A stretch of 64,000 bases of DNA from Dendrolimus kikuchii (lineage: Eukaryota; Arthropoda; Insecta; Lepidoptera; Lasiocampidae), in the NCBI GenBank assembly GCA_019925095.2, contig CM034412.1:3348001-3412000 (forward strand). Reading direction: 5' to 3'. The notes under the pieces were generated by a model. It was given only the letters and a program-made list of their open reading frames with translations, made no database searches and had not been told where the DNA came from. Position numbers and translations under genes: made by a program. Numbering within the stretch: the stretch's first letter is position 1; each line of letters starts with the position of its first letter. Below are positions 41,467 through 54,518 of the stretch, one piece after another.

Positions 41467-41696
41467 ATCGGCAGGCAAACACATATTGTATATCCCCAAA
41501 TTAAGCAAGTTATGCTTGTGTTATGGGTAATATACAATGGACTACTCTGGGGCCGATCCCAGACACCCATAACATAGTAAATAATGGAGAAAATATGTTT
41601 CCGAAATTTACTATACAAGGAATTGAACCCAGAGCCTTTGCATTGCAGTGAGGTAGGCCAGCAAGGGCTTAGCCCGCTCAACCACAGAAGCCGTCA
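41467..41696 (-). repeat. SINE family A
   Basis: Minus copy with diverged B box (GGAATTGAACCC on plus); inside or next to an intron of the unnamed gene. Confidence 0.8.
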
Positions 41697-41899
41697 ATTA
41701 TAAAATGATGTTACGAAATAGTTGTTTTTTTTATTACAATTATGCGACTATTTAACAATGGCTTAAAAAAAAATTGGGACATGAGTCGCATGTAATATCT
41801 ATGGTTTGCATAGTTTTATAATATGAGTTTTTGGCGGGAACTGAAAGGTGACATTGTGATGTGCAGTTTTATTTTCTAAAAATGTATAAAATTATTCTA

Positions 41900-42085
41900 A
41901 AATGAACAATAGTTGTAGGATATTGACAGTTTTTGAGTAGTAATTATGTGTTTTTGCGAGAAATGTGAACTATATAGCCAAATATGGCCTTTCGAGTTTT
42001 CACAAGAACTCCGTTGAATGATGTCGATTGTTGCCTACAATACAACGGTTACTGGCTTAAAGGCCTGGTTGCCATGCCTTAAACT
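41900..42085 (-). repeat. unclassified repeat shared with 13240-13470
   Basis: TTGTAGGATATTGACAGTTT, AGTAGTAATTATGTGTTTTT, AACTCCGTTGAATG and GGCTTAAAGGCCTGG match the complement of 13240-13470. Confidence 0.55.
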
Positions 42086-42099
42086 TAAAAAAAAAATTT

Positions 42100-44200
42100 G
42101 ACAGCAGGGAGAATCATTTCCCAGAGACGAAAAGTGCTGTTTTCATCCTTGTGATTAGGCAACTCCAACTGTACTTTCAGAATATGAGAAATGAAAAACC
42201 TTTAAATACTTTCAGTACTGTTATAGTAATCGAAATAGGCTCATGAAACTAAATATAGAACACTAGGGTTATAAGCCAGCACTATGTTGAGTCTCATTCA
42301 ATTACATTCAGTAGTTTCCAAGAAAGATATGATCTCAGCACCATTTTTTTCGCTATTTTCATCTATCCCTTGGAAACAATGTAATTTATCAGGATAAAAA
42401 GTATTCCTTAGTTCGCCCCTGGATATGAGCTAGCTCCGTTTCGAGTTTCATTTAAATCTGTTCAGAAGTTTTCATGTGATGCTCTAACAGACAGACAAAT
42501 TCTAAAAATTGTATTATCGGAATCTGCTGGTGCTGCCGAATTAGCCCCCCTGATTTTTTTACATTTCCAAATGCATTGTGCAAACTCGAACCATTTACAG
42601 ATTTTTTATACTATAGATATAGATAATAAAAATGTATAGATTAATAGAACATCTGTCTTAATTAAGTCGAGAAATGCTCCTGCTAAGGGTGCTGTCACAC
42701 AGAAAGTGGTCACACGTATAAGCGTACCGCATTTGTGTTCTGCGCTCGGTGTATTGTATTTCGTTACATAGACATGCACATAGCAGGCATTCTGAGCGCG
42801 TCGGTCAACCAGAACGCGCGCGTTCGTACGTTCGCTACTGCTTGGATGTCCAAATCGATTGGAAGGAAGATGGAGACAAAAAAATTGATAATATTAGTAC
42901 TTGAACATCGTTTTTTATATGATGCTACGGGTAATAATTATAAAAACCTAAGAAAAGTAGTAGCAATTTGAATATGAATTGTCAAAGAAATGCTAGTGTA
43001 TGAAATTTTCCATCTATTCTCTAGTCTTATTTAGTGAGCGCACCCAGTATTTCTTTGTTTCATTTCCGTTTTGTTACTGCTAATGACCACAGAATCAAAA
43101 CAGCCTTCCGATACAGAACTATCGTCAAAAAACATGATAAAAGTAGTGTATGCGCGTAGACCGTCCATCAGCGGAATTCGTGAACATTTGCACGTTCGAA
43201 CGCACAACGCGATCTGTCTGATAGCACCTTAAGATTGCAAGTTATCATATGGCAGCGATTGATTTTGTGTATTGATTGTTGATAGTTGTGAACACGATTG
43301 CACTGAACTTGAAATTATCTGTCATTTGTTGATAAGATATCAAAAAGTCAAAAACATAAGAAACGATTATTTTTGTATGGTATGTAACAAAAAGGCTCTG
43401 ATCGTAAACCGTTAAGGGAGCTCACAGAGACCCTTCATGATCCTTTTCTACCCTTCCACCAATTGTCTGCATAATCAAAGTATACTCATTAATATCTCAA
43501 AATTTAGGCACTAAATTGTTCATTTTTTGTTTAAAATATTAGTGTAATTTTTTTTTAATTTTTAGTCTTTTTTTAAATGCAAAACCTACTGTCATCTTGT
43601 CTGCTGATTTGCAGAGGCCAAGTACGTGTGTATACGATACTACCACCATGCCGCCGCTGCGCCGCCGCCACACTTGTGCTCTCATATACATAAAAATTCA
43701 CAATGTGCATTGAGGTTTGAGGAGGTTGAGGATATTCGGCGGCGTGCCGGCGGTGCCGTCTGCACACGCGCTTAGGCGACAATTTATTAAAACTCATGAA
43801 GGTTTAATCTATCTTTACTTATTCCCTTTCTTAAAACATAAAAGGGGTTGTGAGTGCTAAAATATATAAAAAAATCTATCTTTACTATGAATCTGTTTTC
43901 ATGAAATAACACAACTGTACATTGCATATATGTGATTACTCAAGCATTGTTTTGCAATGGCAAGCCGCTCTGGAGCTGCACTCTTCCGCAAAGTTATTGT
44001 GTTGCGCACATTCTCGTGTCGCATGTGCATTGTTGCGTAAGATTGTGGTCTTTTGCTTAAATAACAATGTTATCGATGTTATTTTGATTATTATTATTGT
44101 TATAAGAGCACTCGAACGCATGAACTGTGACGGTGTCCATCGTTGAATGATTGTATTTAATTAGACTTAGAAACCACTTAGAAAGAAAGAAAGAAAATAT
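42100..44200. other. AT-rich stretch, no gene recognised
   Basis: Contains a repeat-like piece near 42390-42500 (GATAAAAAGTATTCCTTAG, AGACAGACAAATTCTAAAA) and a GC-rich block at 43640-43780 with an Arg/His-rich minus frame that I do not trust as a gene. Confidence 0.35.
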
Positions 44201-44670
44201 TTTATTTAGGACAAAAACTAAGTTAATATAAATAGAAAAAGAAAATAAGTCCTAAATTGGACCCAGTCTCAGCATAATGCTAGCCAACAAGGACTAGCGC
44301 TGTTCTTCCGTCTGGGACCAGAAAGTGAACTTAGAAGGTGGTAAGGGCATTTACGCATCTGGATGGCTCTCAGCTTGACCTAGAGTATGCAGCCATAACA
44401 ACCTCGATTTGTGTTACGGCGTTTATGGACGGGTTCCAGTCTTCTCTTCAAATTTTTTTTTTTATTGAGAAACTAGCAAAAACGATAAATTTGAAGCTTC
44501 GGAGCATTTAATCTGAGTGGTCCAGCCGAGGTCGAACCTCACAGGAGGTGCCTCCTCGAGCGCGCTGCTCCCGGCTGGACGCCTCCGCTCCCATGGAGTC
44601 CGGAAGCCCACAAAGCCCAGTATCGGTGAAACAGCCATCTGCGGGTATTCAGCTGGATCCCGCACAAAAA
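44200..44670. repeat. cluster of old repeats
   Basis: 44336-44462 is a diverged plus-sense copy of the polyadenylated repeat (ATCTGGATGGCT, GCCATAACAACC). 44480-44670 is a GC-rich segment (GGAGGTGCCTCCTCGAGCGC) of unknown type. Confidence 0.4.
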
Positions 44671-44759
44671 AATAATTGTGTGTGTGAGTGTGCAGTTTAC
44701 ACGCAGTACAAGTTAAACTTCAGAAAAGTAGTCTACGAGAGAATGAGATAAATATAGGG

Positions 44760-45730
44760 TATCAGGATTATTAGGATAATTATTATAAGGTTTATTATTT
44801 TTATAATATTTTTACCAAGCTCAACAATTATTTTATATTTTAATGCAAAATATTACATGTCATATATTACATATTTAAGATATAAGATTTAATCTAAATT
44901 ACACTTTAAATCACTGGCATAAAATTCAATGCACTGTTACTCACAATTTCCTTTGATCTCCGTATAAAAGAATATCTGCCTTAAGTATATGCCGATAAAG
45001 TTAAAATTCATTAAAAATGTTTTAAGTTTTATTTAAAGTGAAAATGAATAGTAACGGATAAGGAGAAATGTGTTTTATTTTCAAGTAAATAAGGTTGAAT
45101 TTTATTTGTTTATCTCTTTTTGCTAATGCTAATGCTGTGATGCAAAAAAAAAACGAAGAAAATAAATCACAGGCATCGACATTTTCATGGTTTCTTCATG
45201 ACTTTTTGTGGTTAAAATATGTGTTATCGAATTATACTTAAATACAAATTTTTCACTTTTTTCAGTCAGAACTTTGAAAACAATGCTCTCTTCCAAATTC
45301 ACCCAAAAGTGTCTCTATGTAAAATGTTTTGCAATTTTCGAAAACCTAATTCGATTCTCTGAATTGCTATTAATTTCTGAGTCGTGGACTGTCTAAGTCA
45401 AAAAGACTTCTTTGCTATGACTCTGGTACCGTATATGTAATAAAAAATAATTCATGATCGGATCCAAAAACTAGACATTTAGAGCTAAAATTTTACGTCC
45501 TGTCGAAAATAACCTACAATTTTAGTTTTTTTTTTTTAATATCCTTTAAATTTTTATAACCACTCTATATGTTGAATTTCAACAAAATCATTCCAGTAGT
45601 TTTCCCGTGAAAGCGTAACAGATAGACAGCGTTACTTTCACATTTAATTTTATAACATTAATAAGGATTCAACTACAGCTTGTGGGGTTTAAAAATGTCT
45701 GGCACTTGCCTAGTGCCCTATATACTTGAT
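44760..45730. other. AT-rich, nothing recognised
   Basis: No coding signal or recognisable repeat. Confidence 0.4.
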
Positions 45731-45733
45731 ACT

Positions 45734-47040
45734 AGCTTCTGCCTGCGACATCGTCCGCGTGGAATAGTTAAAAAAATTTGGTCTTAGCATGATGATATAC
45801 AACCTATAGCCTTTCTCGATAAATGGGCTATCTAACACTGTAATTTTTTTTTAATTCAGACCAGTAGTTCCTGAGATTAGCGCGTTCAAGCAAACAAAAT
45901 CTTCAGTTTTATATATTATTACTAGCGGCCCCGGCAGACGTTGTCCTGCCTTTAAAAAATAAAATTCTAGAACCCGATCCCAGAGCCACGTACCGGTTCT
46001 AATTGCGAATCTAAACCATCCGGGTACCCACTCAGACACACAAAAACAAAATCACCAAAATCGCTCCAGGTGATTAGGATGATTCCAGAACCCAATCGCA
46101 GCGCCACCTACCGGTTCCAATTGTGAATCTAAAAGAGTAATATAATTTTTTTTTATTCTAAGTCATGACAAAATAAGATTAAAAATCCTGCCAAAAAATT
46201 AAAGTTTATAATTAACAAGTAAAAAATAGGGGTTGATCGTAGAGGGGTGAAAATTTAGGATTGTATGTATTTTTTAATGCTGTATCCTAAAAAAATTTAA
46301 AATAAAATTTACCCAAAAAATAAAAAACAATTTTTTGGGGGTGGACACCCCTTATCACTTAGGGGTTTGAAAAATAGATAGTAGCCGATTCTCAGACTTA
46401 CTGAATATGCATAAAATTTCATAAGAATCGGTCAAGCCGTTTCGGAGGAGTATGGGAACGAACATTGTGACACGAGAATGTTATCCCTATTAATATTATA
46501 AATGCGAAAGTAACTCTGTCTGTCTGTCTGTTCCGTTTTCACGTAAAAACTACTGGACCGATTTGGCTGAAACTCAGTATATATATATTTTCGATGCCGA
46601 GAATGAACATAGGATACTTTTTATCCCGGAAAATGGGATAGCTTCCGGGATAAAAGTATATTTGTCTTTTTGTTTGTTATCCTTTTATGGAAAGACTATT
46701 GGACCGATTTGGCTGAAACTCGGTACATATATAATTTGAATACCGAGAGTGCCCAAGGGATAGTTTTTATCCCGGATAATGGGATACATTTTGGGATAGA
46801 TTTATGTAAAGTTTATCCCGGAAACTAGGACAGGTTTTGTGATTTTGTCCAGTTGGTCGACTTGGACACTTATCTATTTTGTCATTTTTGTCAAGTTTTG
46901 TCATTTATGTAGTTTACATATAGACGGGTGTGGTATAGTTTGCGATATAAAATGAAGTAACCTGTAATCTTTTTAAACAAGAGATACGCACTAGAGGTTG
47001 ACCCGCGGCGCAGCCGCGGGGTAAACTCTAATATGTATAT
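45734..47040 (-). mobile_element. Helitron-like remnants, stacked
   Basis: 45734-45925 is the reverse complement of 1898-2150. 45926-46140 resembles 27482-27700. 46495-47035 has ATTATAAATGCGAAAGTAAC, CTGTCTGTCTGTCTG, duplicated TACTGGACCGATTTGGCTGA and ends in the hairpin CCCGCGGCGCAGCCGCGGGG. Confidence 0.45.
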
Positions 47041-47949
47041 AAGATTATTATAATATTTATCCTAAAAGTTATATTCATATTCAGGAATATTCAACTCGCT
47101 AGATAAACAAACAACATGGAACCCTATTTAGATCGAAAGATAAGAATGACCTATCATAACTTTCATGTTCGTATTCCCCTCTGCAGCAAAAACAAAGGAT
47201 TCAAAGTCACGTTTGCAAAACGAGATTAATACAATATTATCGTCAATTTGCTTATTATTACGGTTCAATAGGAATAATAATTTAATCAAAGTAGTTGAAC
47301 TGATAAACAACCCACATAGATAAAGTTCGACGTCAAAGTTCATCACGATAATATTATTTTGTGGGAATAAAACAAGTCATAATAACAAACCCTTCCTGTG
47401 TGATATAATAAAAAGATGGTATTACATTATAATAACAAAAAATAGATGATAAAATTAAATAAATAGAACCGTATTAATAGTACAGATTGTAGTGGAACAC
47501 TTACAAGCAGATGGCGCTGTACAATAATTGAGGTTGAGGTTCCAACAATAATAGATGGCCTAGGCCTGCGAGGCATAGCAATAGTTTCGCTGGAATCTTA
47601 CACTGAGACGGAGGAGCATTTCATCGCGCTCCTACTCCGCATACGGGTCACCCTAAAAGATTGTATTCTTGAATTTGTACCGACTAATTGGTAAATACCA
47701 TGTTTTACCAGAGAGGGGCTGGTGGGAATGCTCTGGTCATTAATTTAATAGACATGGGTGTGGTGTTTCGGCCCCTTTCTGCTGCGGCTCTGTTAATATG
47801 TAAAATGGTAAAACCGTTGATCTAAATTTTGTGAAATTGTATGATTAAGGTAAGATGGCTGGCATGATGACATCATCACTAAAAGCCTTTAATTAAATTA
47901 AATTAATAAAATAAAATTGAACTCAACATACGGAGAGACAATGGAGGTA

Positions 47950-48080
47950 TTTGGTAGGTAGTAGAGCAATTGTCTGGATAGCCACCACCCCTCGTCTGGA
48001 GTATGTCGCCATAACAACCTTGTGTTGTCTTCTGACCGGTTTCCAGATCCGCCTTCGATATCGGCAGCACATTAGGAGTA
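47950..48080 (+). repeat. diverged polyadenylated repeat fragment
   Basis: GGTAGTAGAGCAATTGTCTG, GGATAGCCACCACCCC and GTATGTCGCCATAACAACC align with the family. Confidence 0.5.
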
Positions 48081-48371
48081 GGGTTGCCAGAGTTCTACCT
48101 TCCCCAAAATCGTTCTAAAAATCGTGTCCTGGCAGCCTAAAAAAAGGTTGTATTGAAAAGATCAATTCTGGTCCACTCCTACATGAATAAACAGCTTTTA
48201 AATCTGGCAAGGTGATCTTTTATACCTATTTAGTTTTTTGAGATTACAAAAGTTTAAATTTTTACTTATCAACTTTCACAATTGCGTAGTTAATCTCTTA
48301 ATTTCTTTTATCCGTGATAATAATTATCCTATTTTAAATCAACTGATGTAATAAATAGAATGAAGATATAT

Positions 48372-48512
48372 ATACATACATAACTTCACGCCAGTTCCCT
48401 TGCGGGGTAGGCACGGACAACAGAGCGTCGTTTAGGCTTATTCTTACACACCTCACTTGCTTCTTTGACATTCATAACTCTTGTCATGCACGCTCGTCTG
48501 TTCTTAAGAATG
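48372..48512 (-). mobile_element. RTE-like 3' end with CATA tail
   Basis: CATACATAACTTCACGCCAG through GCACGCTCGTCTGTTCTTAAG; very short copy. Confidence 0.7.
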
Positions 48513-48657
48513 AAGATATGTTTTTTTAATTGAACTATTTTGTTTTTAGTGTTAAAGTGTTTAATACAAGATGCATCGATGACCTAGGCCCAGTATATAT
48601 CAGTTGTATTAATTATATAATTTAGAAATAAATATTTAATACAAGCTAATTATATGA

Positions 48658-48700
48658 AAAGGCCCGAGCCTAGCAGTGGGACATTTATGGGCTGTTATGA
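48658..48700 (+). repeat. SINE family B 3' fragment
   Basis: AAGGCCCGAGCCTAGCAGTG then GGACATTTATGGGCTGTTAT; only the last ~40 bp. Confidence 0.5.
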
Positions 48701-48922
48701 TATATATAATTAATACACAAAAATGTAAGACTGAAACTTTTACGACTTTATAATATTATGGATTAACGTTGCTAAATGGGAAAGTAATCAATATTAATTA
48801 GTTGATAGTCAAATTTGTTATTCGCACTTTAAACCTGTGTTACGATAAGTATTTATAATTCAATTATATATATGAAATCTTGCAAAGGGTATTGTACACT
48901 AGTTATTTTTGTAGTATAGTGT

Positions 48923-49453
48923 TGTTACGAGTTTAGCGGGACTCGAATTAAAATGCCGTTAGAATTATTATAGAGTTTATTGGAACTATACAAACACGTA
49001 TAACACAGGTACAAATATAACCGAACACAACAAATCCAAACGTAATGCAGAAGGTCGTAATTCAATAATTCGTGCAATGTCCGTCACTATTAGATTCCCG
49101 AATGTACATACGTCACGCCCGTATCGTAGTCGTAGCTTGACTGCCCTCCTCTCTCCATCAGGCCGTCGTTTTATGCTCCACAAATGCAAATGCAAATGTA
49201 TGTTCGCCCGGCAACGGCTCCACAGTTTCCTAGAATTAGCATGTAACACCTGGCTAATGATGCTAACGAGCGAGTACAATAGGACAATAGTCTATTCTCC
49301 ACAATAATTAGAAACGTATGCCAGTAAATAAGTGAACAAAAGAAGACGATCATAAAAGGATTACAACTAGTTCAAATGCCGATAGGTAATAAAATGGGCT
49401 TTTACAGATTTGTACGTAGTATTTATGTCTTTGTCGGCGCCTAGGTTGTAACA
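48923..49453 (+). mobile_element. solo LTR (same family as 1296 and 3587)
   Basis: 531 bp from TGTTACGAG to TTGTAACA, flanked by GTGT and GTAT (one mismatch). Carries GCGGGACTCGAATTAAAATGC and GTCTTTGTCGGCGCC. Confidence 0.65.
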
Positions 49454-49739
49454 GTATTATATTTCTACGACCGAAAGTGTTTTCTTCGGAATCTCAGTTA
49501 TTGATATGACCTGACACTGTTTCTTTGATAAAAAAAAACGGGGATATAAACTCTTATCTCGACCTCATTATAATATTGTGCGTATTTATATTGAAACCAC
49601 GTTTATTTTTGTAGTTGCAAACATTGAGTATAGTTTTTTCTCTCTGTCTCTTGTCGGCAAAGCCGGTATTTTTCTTTATTTACATTTTTATTACTAGGGA
49701 CCGATTTTTCAATCATTCTCATCATCAAATTATAACCTA

Positions 49740-49915
49740 ATATTTTCTTCAGTTTTCGCGACTTGTATACATAATAAAACTACGTTTTAACGGTTATAAG
49801 CGTGGTAATTTATTTGATTTTTATTATTCCGACGTTTCGGTCAGTAGCCGTGATCACAGAAAAAAAGGTGTCAAGTGTCAATGATTATTGTTAAAGTTTT
49901 ATTTAGCCTACAAGC
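49740..49915 (+). mobile_element. Penelope-like terminal-repeat fragment
   Basis: TTTTCGCGACTTGTATACAT, AAACTACGTTTTAACGG, CCGACGTTTCGGTC and GTGTCAATGATTATTG match the element at 62143. Confidence 0.6.
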
Positions 49916-50394
49916 CTTGAACAAGTTGGTGGTAGGTCGGAGGGATTATCATCGGCAAACCTTCTGCGCACGACTTATATGTCGCTTACTTTCATTCTCC
50001 TACAGATATCCGCATTTTAATCGCGGATTAAGTATGATTCTACAACTAATTACAATACTGCAGTGTACCAAGGCCTTTAATTCTGCACCGGATTCCGATA
50101 CTTCTCTAATCCACAGCAACATGGCAGCGGGCATGTCGGTCATTGCTGTCGTCCTAATCCCCAACCAAGATAAGGCTTGTAAATCGTTGATTGTCATCAT
50201 TCACACAAATCATTTTAATCACGTACTTAAGGCCTTTTGTAGTTGATTATCATGTTTGCTATAATTTACGTGGGGTTCAGGTATTTGTTTTGTTAATGAT
50301 GAATATAATATTCATATCTTTGCTAATGTAAATGCGGAGGTAACTCGTGCCTTGTTTTTATGTTTTCTTGTAGGTCAACTGGAAAACGGGTCCA

Positions 50395-50830
50395 CTTTTT
50401 TTTACAGTCTGAAGCAGCAAACAGGCAAACGGCCCACCTGATGGAACGTGGTTACCGTCGCCTATGGACGTTTGCAACACCAGGGGTGTCACCAACGCGT
50501 TGCCTACCTCTAAGAATTTTTATAACGCCCTTCTTAAAGAACCCCATGTCATAGCGCAAAGGGAAAACCGCGGCGGGAAGTTCCCTCTAGATCACTGTTG
50601 TACGCGGTATAAATGTTCTAGAGAACTGTTGCGTAGTTGAGTGTTAGCTCATGGAAATGGGGCTGAATATCCCGTCTCTGGCGAGCGGTGCGGTTGTAAA
50701 AGTGAGGCGTTGGCATCAGAGCAAACAGTTCCTCGGAACACTCCCAGTTATACAGAGTTGATGGCAAGTGTCTACCGTCGCCCATGAACATCTGCAACAC
50801 TAAGGGAGCCGATGCCTTTTAACTTTTCAC
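50395..50830 (-). repeat. old repeats incl. CR1/Jockey-type fragment
   Basis: 50395-50520 is a diverged copy of the polyadenylated repeat. 50600-50740 on minus encodes ECSEELFALMPTPHFYN and RTARQRRDIQPHFHEL, a CR1/Jockey-type C-terminus like that at 21970-22520. Confidence 0.55.
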
Positions 50831-51195
50831 GGTTGAACGGAACTTAATACCCTTCGGCTGTTTTGACTCTTTTTAGGAAAATATGTACGTCATTAAAAAT
50901 ATTAGAAACAAAATAAATTCAAAAAATAACTCACTTTTCAGGGAAAGTTTTCTTTATATTTCACGCGAAAAATAACTGATGGTAAACTGTGGAATTGTAC
51001 CAGGGCTCAATAGTTGATTCATGAATATTTAAGAGAACTGGATGTCGACATCACTATTCTTGAGACGTCGACATTCCAGGGGACTTTTTAAGACGTAAAG
51101 TATGCTGAAAGGCCAAATATGGCAAACAATGAAATTGTTTCAAATTGAATTAATAATATAGCAAGAATAGCTGAGAAACGGGCACAGGGTTATCT

Positions 51196-51512
51196 GTGCA
51201 GGAACGGAGAAAGAATACAATTTCCTGCGGCCGGGCGGCCTGTCGTAAGAGGCGACTTAACAACCCACAACCAGGTGGTAGGGCATTTATCCGACTGGAT
51301 GGCTACCACCCCTGGTCTAAAGTATGTCGCCATAACAAGCTTGAGTTGTGTTCCGGCATTAGTGACCAGGTTCCAGTTTCCCTTAAGAGAGCAGCAGCGC
51401 GTTTGTAGCAACTTTGCTGTTGCAAATGTCCATAGGCGATGGCAACCGCTTTCCATCAAGTGGGCTGTCTGCCTGTCTGCTGATCTCCTGCAATAAAAAA
51501 AATAAAAAAAGG
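51196..51512 (+). repeat. polyadenylated ~300-bp repeat, full copy
   Basis: CTGTGCAGGAACGGAGAAAG to GATCTCCTGCAATAAAAAAA; nearly consensus. Confidence 0.8.
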
Positions 51513-52048
51513 GTAGTTCACACCCTTTTCAACACGGATTCGGCAAAAATAAGCCAATGCATCGAACAGGCGCGATCAATATCACTGACGCCCTTGTTTC
51601 GTGGGCGTAAATCTTTTTTGTCTCGTATTTGTCGAGTCAGTGCCGACCGGTATTAGAACTCCCATGGCCTACCATATATCACGAAAGTGTTCTCGAAGGA
51701 ATTGAAATAGAGGGTGAACATTTGTAAAGAAAAAGTATAATTCCTCAAGTTTGGGATTTGGAAATTTCATATTTAGGCTTTGAATAAGAAATTAAGGAAT
51801 ACAGTTTTCATTTAGAAAGTTATATCCTTTTACTGACACCAGAGATAATATTGTGAATGTAAATACATGCAAAGATGGAAAAAGACATTAATTTTGACCT
51901 CATACTTTACTGGCGTTGCATTGTAATGAATGATTGCGGTTTATCTGTTTACTTCGTTTCTCATTTGCTCAATTAGTATTAAAAAGTTTCAATGTCACTA
52001 AAGGACGTAACCTATTTGGGTAATATTTTTTTTATTTGCTTAACATAG

Positions 52049-52134
52049 GATCGTTATACTCTCCACCGACATATGGAAGGGACATGTCTGGTTGGCCTGC
52101 ATCTGCCAACAAGGAATTTGGTGTTGCTAAAACT
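52049..52134 (+). other. possible isolated exon
   Basis: An 86-bp open segment follows ATAG (with a T-rich tract upstream) and ends at donor GTAAGA. The reading frame gives SLYSPPTYGRDMSGWPASAN then KEFGVAKT, composition unlike the surrounding AT-rich DNA. No neighbouring exon was found and no family is recognised. Confidence 0.3.
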
Positions 52135-52289
52135 GTAAGAAACACTGGGGTGATTTAATAGATAACCAACAGATATATTCGGCGAATCCCAGACTTCCTC
52201 ATAGTCGGTCCATGAGCAGTAGAATGAGCAAAAAGCATTTCCACCACGCTAAAGAACTATTTCTTTCTATTTATTTATGATTCTATTTC

Positions 52290-52620
52290 CAGCATAGATT
52301 AAACTTTCTCCTTTCTTTTTCTTTCACTTTATTCCAATCATTTGGAATCGGCACAATGTCTTTTCCTTCTATATTCCTCTTCTGGCATACCTCCACTGTC
52401 ACATCGGAAATCATCATGTCGTCCTACACAATCCATGGATCTCTTGTTTGTTCTACCTATACACTTGTATTCATCGATCTTCTAGTTTAACATTCCTTTT
52501 GTCACACGACTTTCATCGCTCCTCATTACATCAAAATGCACACGCCACCTTAATCTTCTTCCTCTCTTAAACTTTCTTATCTCCAAATTGATTTTGCTTT
52601 TTGGATCAGTTACCTGGCTA
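52290..52620 (-). mobile_element. non-LTR reverse transcriptase C-terminus, degenerate
   Basis: Minus strand, with breaks: LRWRVHFDVMRSDESRVTKG, YKCIGRTNKRSMDCV. Related to 25264-26045. Confidence 0.55.
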
Positions 52621-53021
52621 CATTTATCTACTTAGGGTAATAAGATAAATGTCCTTGACCTCCTATAACAAGGACAAAATCAACACAATACAGTAAATCG
52701 ATGCTGGCATCCGGACAAGCCCTGAACGTTCAAGAGCCGTCAATTGCTTCCAGTGTTATGCAATTGAACACTTGCATGATGGACAATTGTATTGTTAGTG
52801 ACTTGTTCCTTTTGTGTTTCAACTTTCAGTCCTTTCATACGAGTGATTTCTATGAGGGTATTAGGCACCAGACCTTTTACATCTGCGTCAGTGTCTGGAA
52901 ATTTATCTTAATTCATTTATCTTTATGATTTGTATGTGCCAAAGAATCAATTCGTTGGTGTTCATCTGTGAAGGCGTTAAGCATGAGCCCCTTTAAGACT
53001 TTGTTCAAGGGTCTGGTGATT

Positions 53022-54330
53022 TATACATACATACATACATAACTTCACGCCAGTTCCCTTGCGGGGTAGGCACGAACAACAGAGTGCCATTTAGGCTTAT
53101 TCTTACACACCTCACTTGCCTCTTTGACATTCATAACTCTTGTCATGCAACCTCGTCTGTTCTTAAGGCTCCTGACATCACCTTCTGCTAGTACACGATC
53201 AATTTGATCATGGAAGGTGTGTCGTGGCCTTCCACGACTTCTGCATCCATCCACTTTTGCATTGTATATCTGTTTAGTCATTCTTTCATCATGCATTCTT
53301 TCCACATGCCCGAACCACCGGAGCATTCCTTTCCTTACCTTCACCCCGACACTCTCTTTCAGACCAACTCTCTTTCTTACTTCGGTATTACGAACGCGGT
53401 CCGCGAGCGTCACTCCGCAGATTTTGCGCAGTGCTCGCATCTCGACCGCGTTTACTCTACTTTCATGCTCTTTCTTCCATACCCAACTCTCGCTTCCATA
53501 CGCGAGCGTAGGTACCAGCACCGCGTTGTGTACGGCGAGCTGGGCCTTCTGGCTGAGGTTCTTAGCGCCTAGAAGTTTACCTAACGCTCCATTTAAACTA
53601 TTCCCCAAATTCACTCTTCTTTCTATATCAGCGGTGTACCTTCCATCCCTGCTAAAAGCACATCCAAGATATACAAACTCATTCACTTGCTCCAGCATAA
53701 CATCATCGACCATTATCCTTGCATTCGTTCTGGTTTCTTCTCTTTCAAACACCATAACGTTTTCTTCGCATTCAAATGTAAGCCTCTCGCCTGACAGTCA
53801 TCTTTCATCATTGTGACTAGTGTTTGCAGTTCTGATGGCGATTCGGCTAAAAGCACGGCATCATCCGCATAAAGCAAGGTGCTTACAACTAGATCACTCA
53901 TCCGCACCCCAACATCCATCAATCTTATTCTCTGGAGACAATCGTCCAGATATAGGATGAACAGCAAAGCCGACAGCACGCAGCCCTGGCGGACGTCAAA
54001 CCAGGGCGACAGGCTGCCTTCCACTCGCACGCATGCCATACAGCCCTCGTAAGTAGACTGCACAGCACGCATCAATTGGCCATTAATCCCATATCCGGGC
54101 AATATGTCCCAGAGGTCCTTCCGCACAACCCTGTCAAATGCTTTCTCTAGATCCACAAAACCGCAGAAAACCTTCCGGCCCATAGCCAGCTGCTTCTCTA
54201 CGATATTGCGGAGAGAGAAAACTTGATCCATACATCCCCTTCCATTTCTGAAACCACCTTGTGCATCCCACAGTAATCCATCGGATACAACTCTCATTCT
54301 CTTTTCAATAATTATATACTGATACATTTC
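53022..54330 (-). pseudogene. RTE-like non-LTR retrotransposon, RT domain to 3' tail, frameshifted
   Basis: Longest copy of the (TATG)n-tailed family. First frame 54327-53713: [49 protein letters not shown] and [13 protein letters not shown], with both RT aspartate motifs (FVDLEKAFD, YADD). Second frame 53755-53045 continues [16 protein letters not shown] to [10 protein letters not shown]. Compared with the copy at 13463, four bases are missing after AATGCGAAGAAAAC, which shifts the frame. The endonuclease half is absent (5' truncation near 54330). Confidence 0.85.
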
Positions 54331-54390
54331 CAGACCTGAAGAATCTATTTGTTAGTGTTCATGAGTTGAATCAGTAACAATATTATTTTT

Positions 54391-54518
54391 CATACATACA
54401 TACATACATACATAACTTCACGCCAGTTCCCTTGCGGGGTAGGCACGAACAACAGAGCGCCATTTAGGCCCATTCTTACACACCTCACTTGCTTCTTTGA
54501 CATTCATAACTCTTGTCA
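54391..54518 (-). mobile_element. RTE-like 3' end cut by the BEL element
   Basis: CATA tail and AACTTCACGCCAGTTCCCTT to ACATTCATAACTCTTGTCA; the family sequence stops at 54518 and BEL LTR sequence begins. Confidence 0.75.

Noticed and set aside
43573..43797. Arg/His-rich minus-strand ORF as a gene
   Set aside because: Biased composition from a GC-rich patch, no splice context and no recognised family.
44462..44665. Minus-strand ORF in a GC-rich block
   Set aside because: Ends run into low-complexity and repeat sequence; the block looks like an old dispersed repeat.
53204..53816. Plus-strand open frames of 122 and 199 residues
   Set aside because: They are the antisense of the RTE-like reverse transcriptase on minus.
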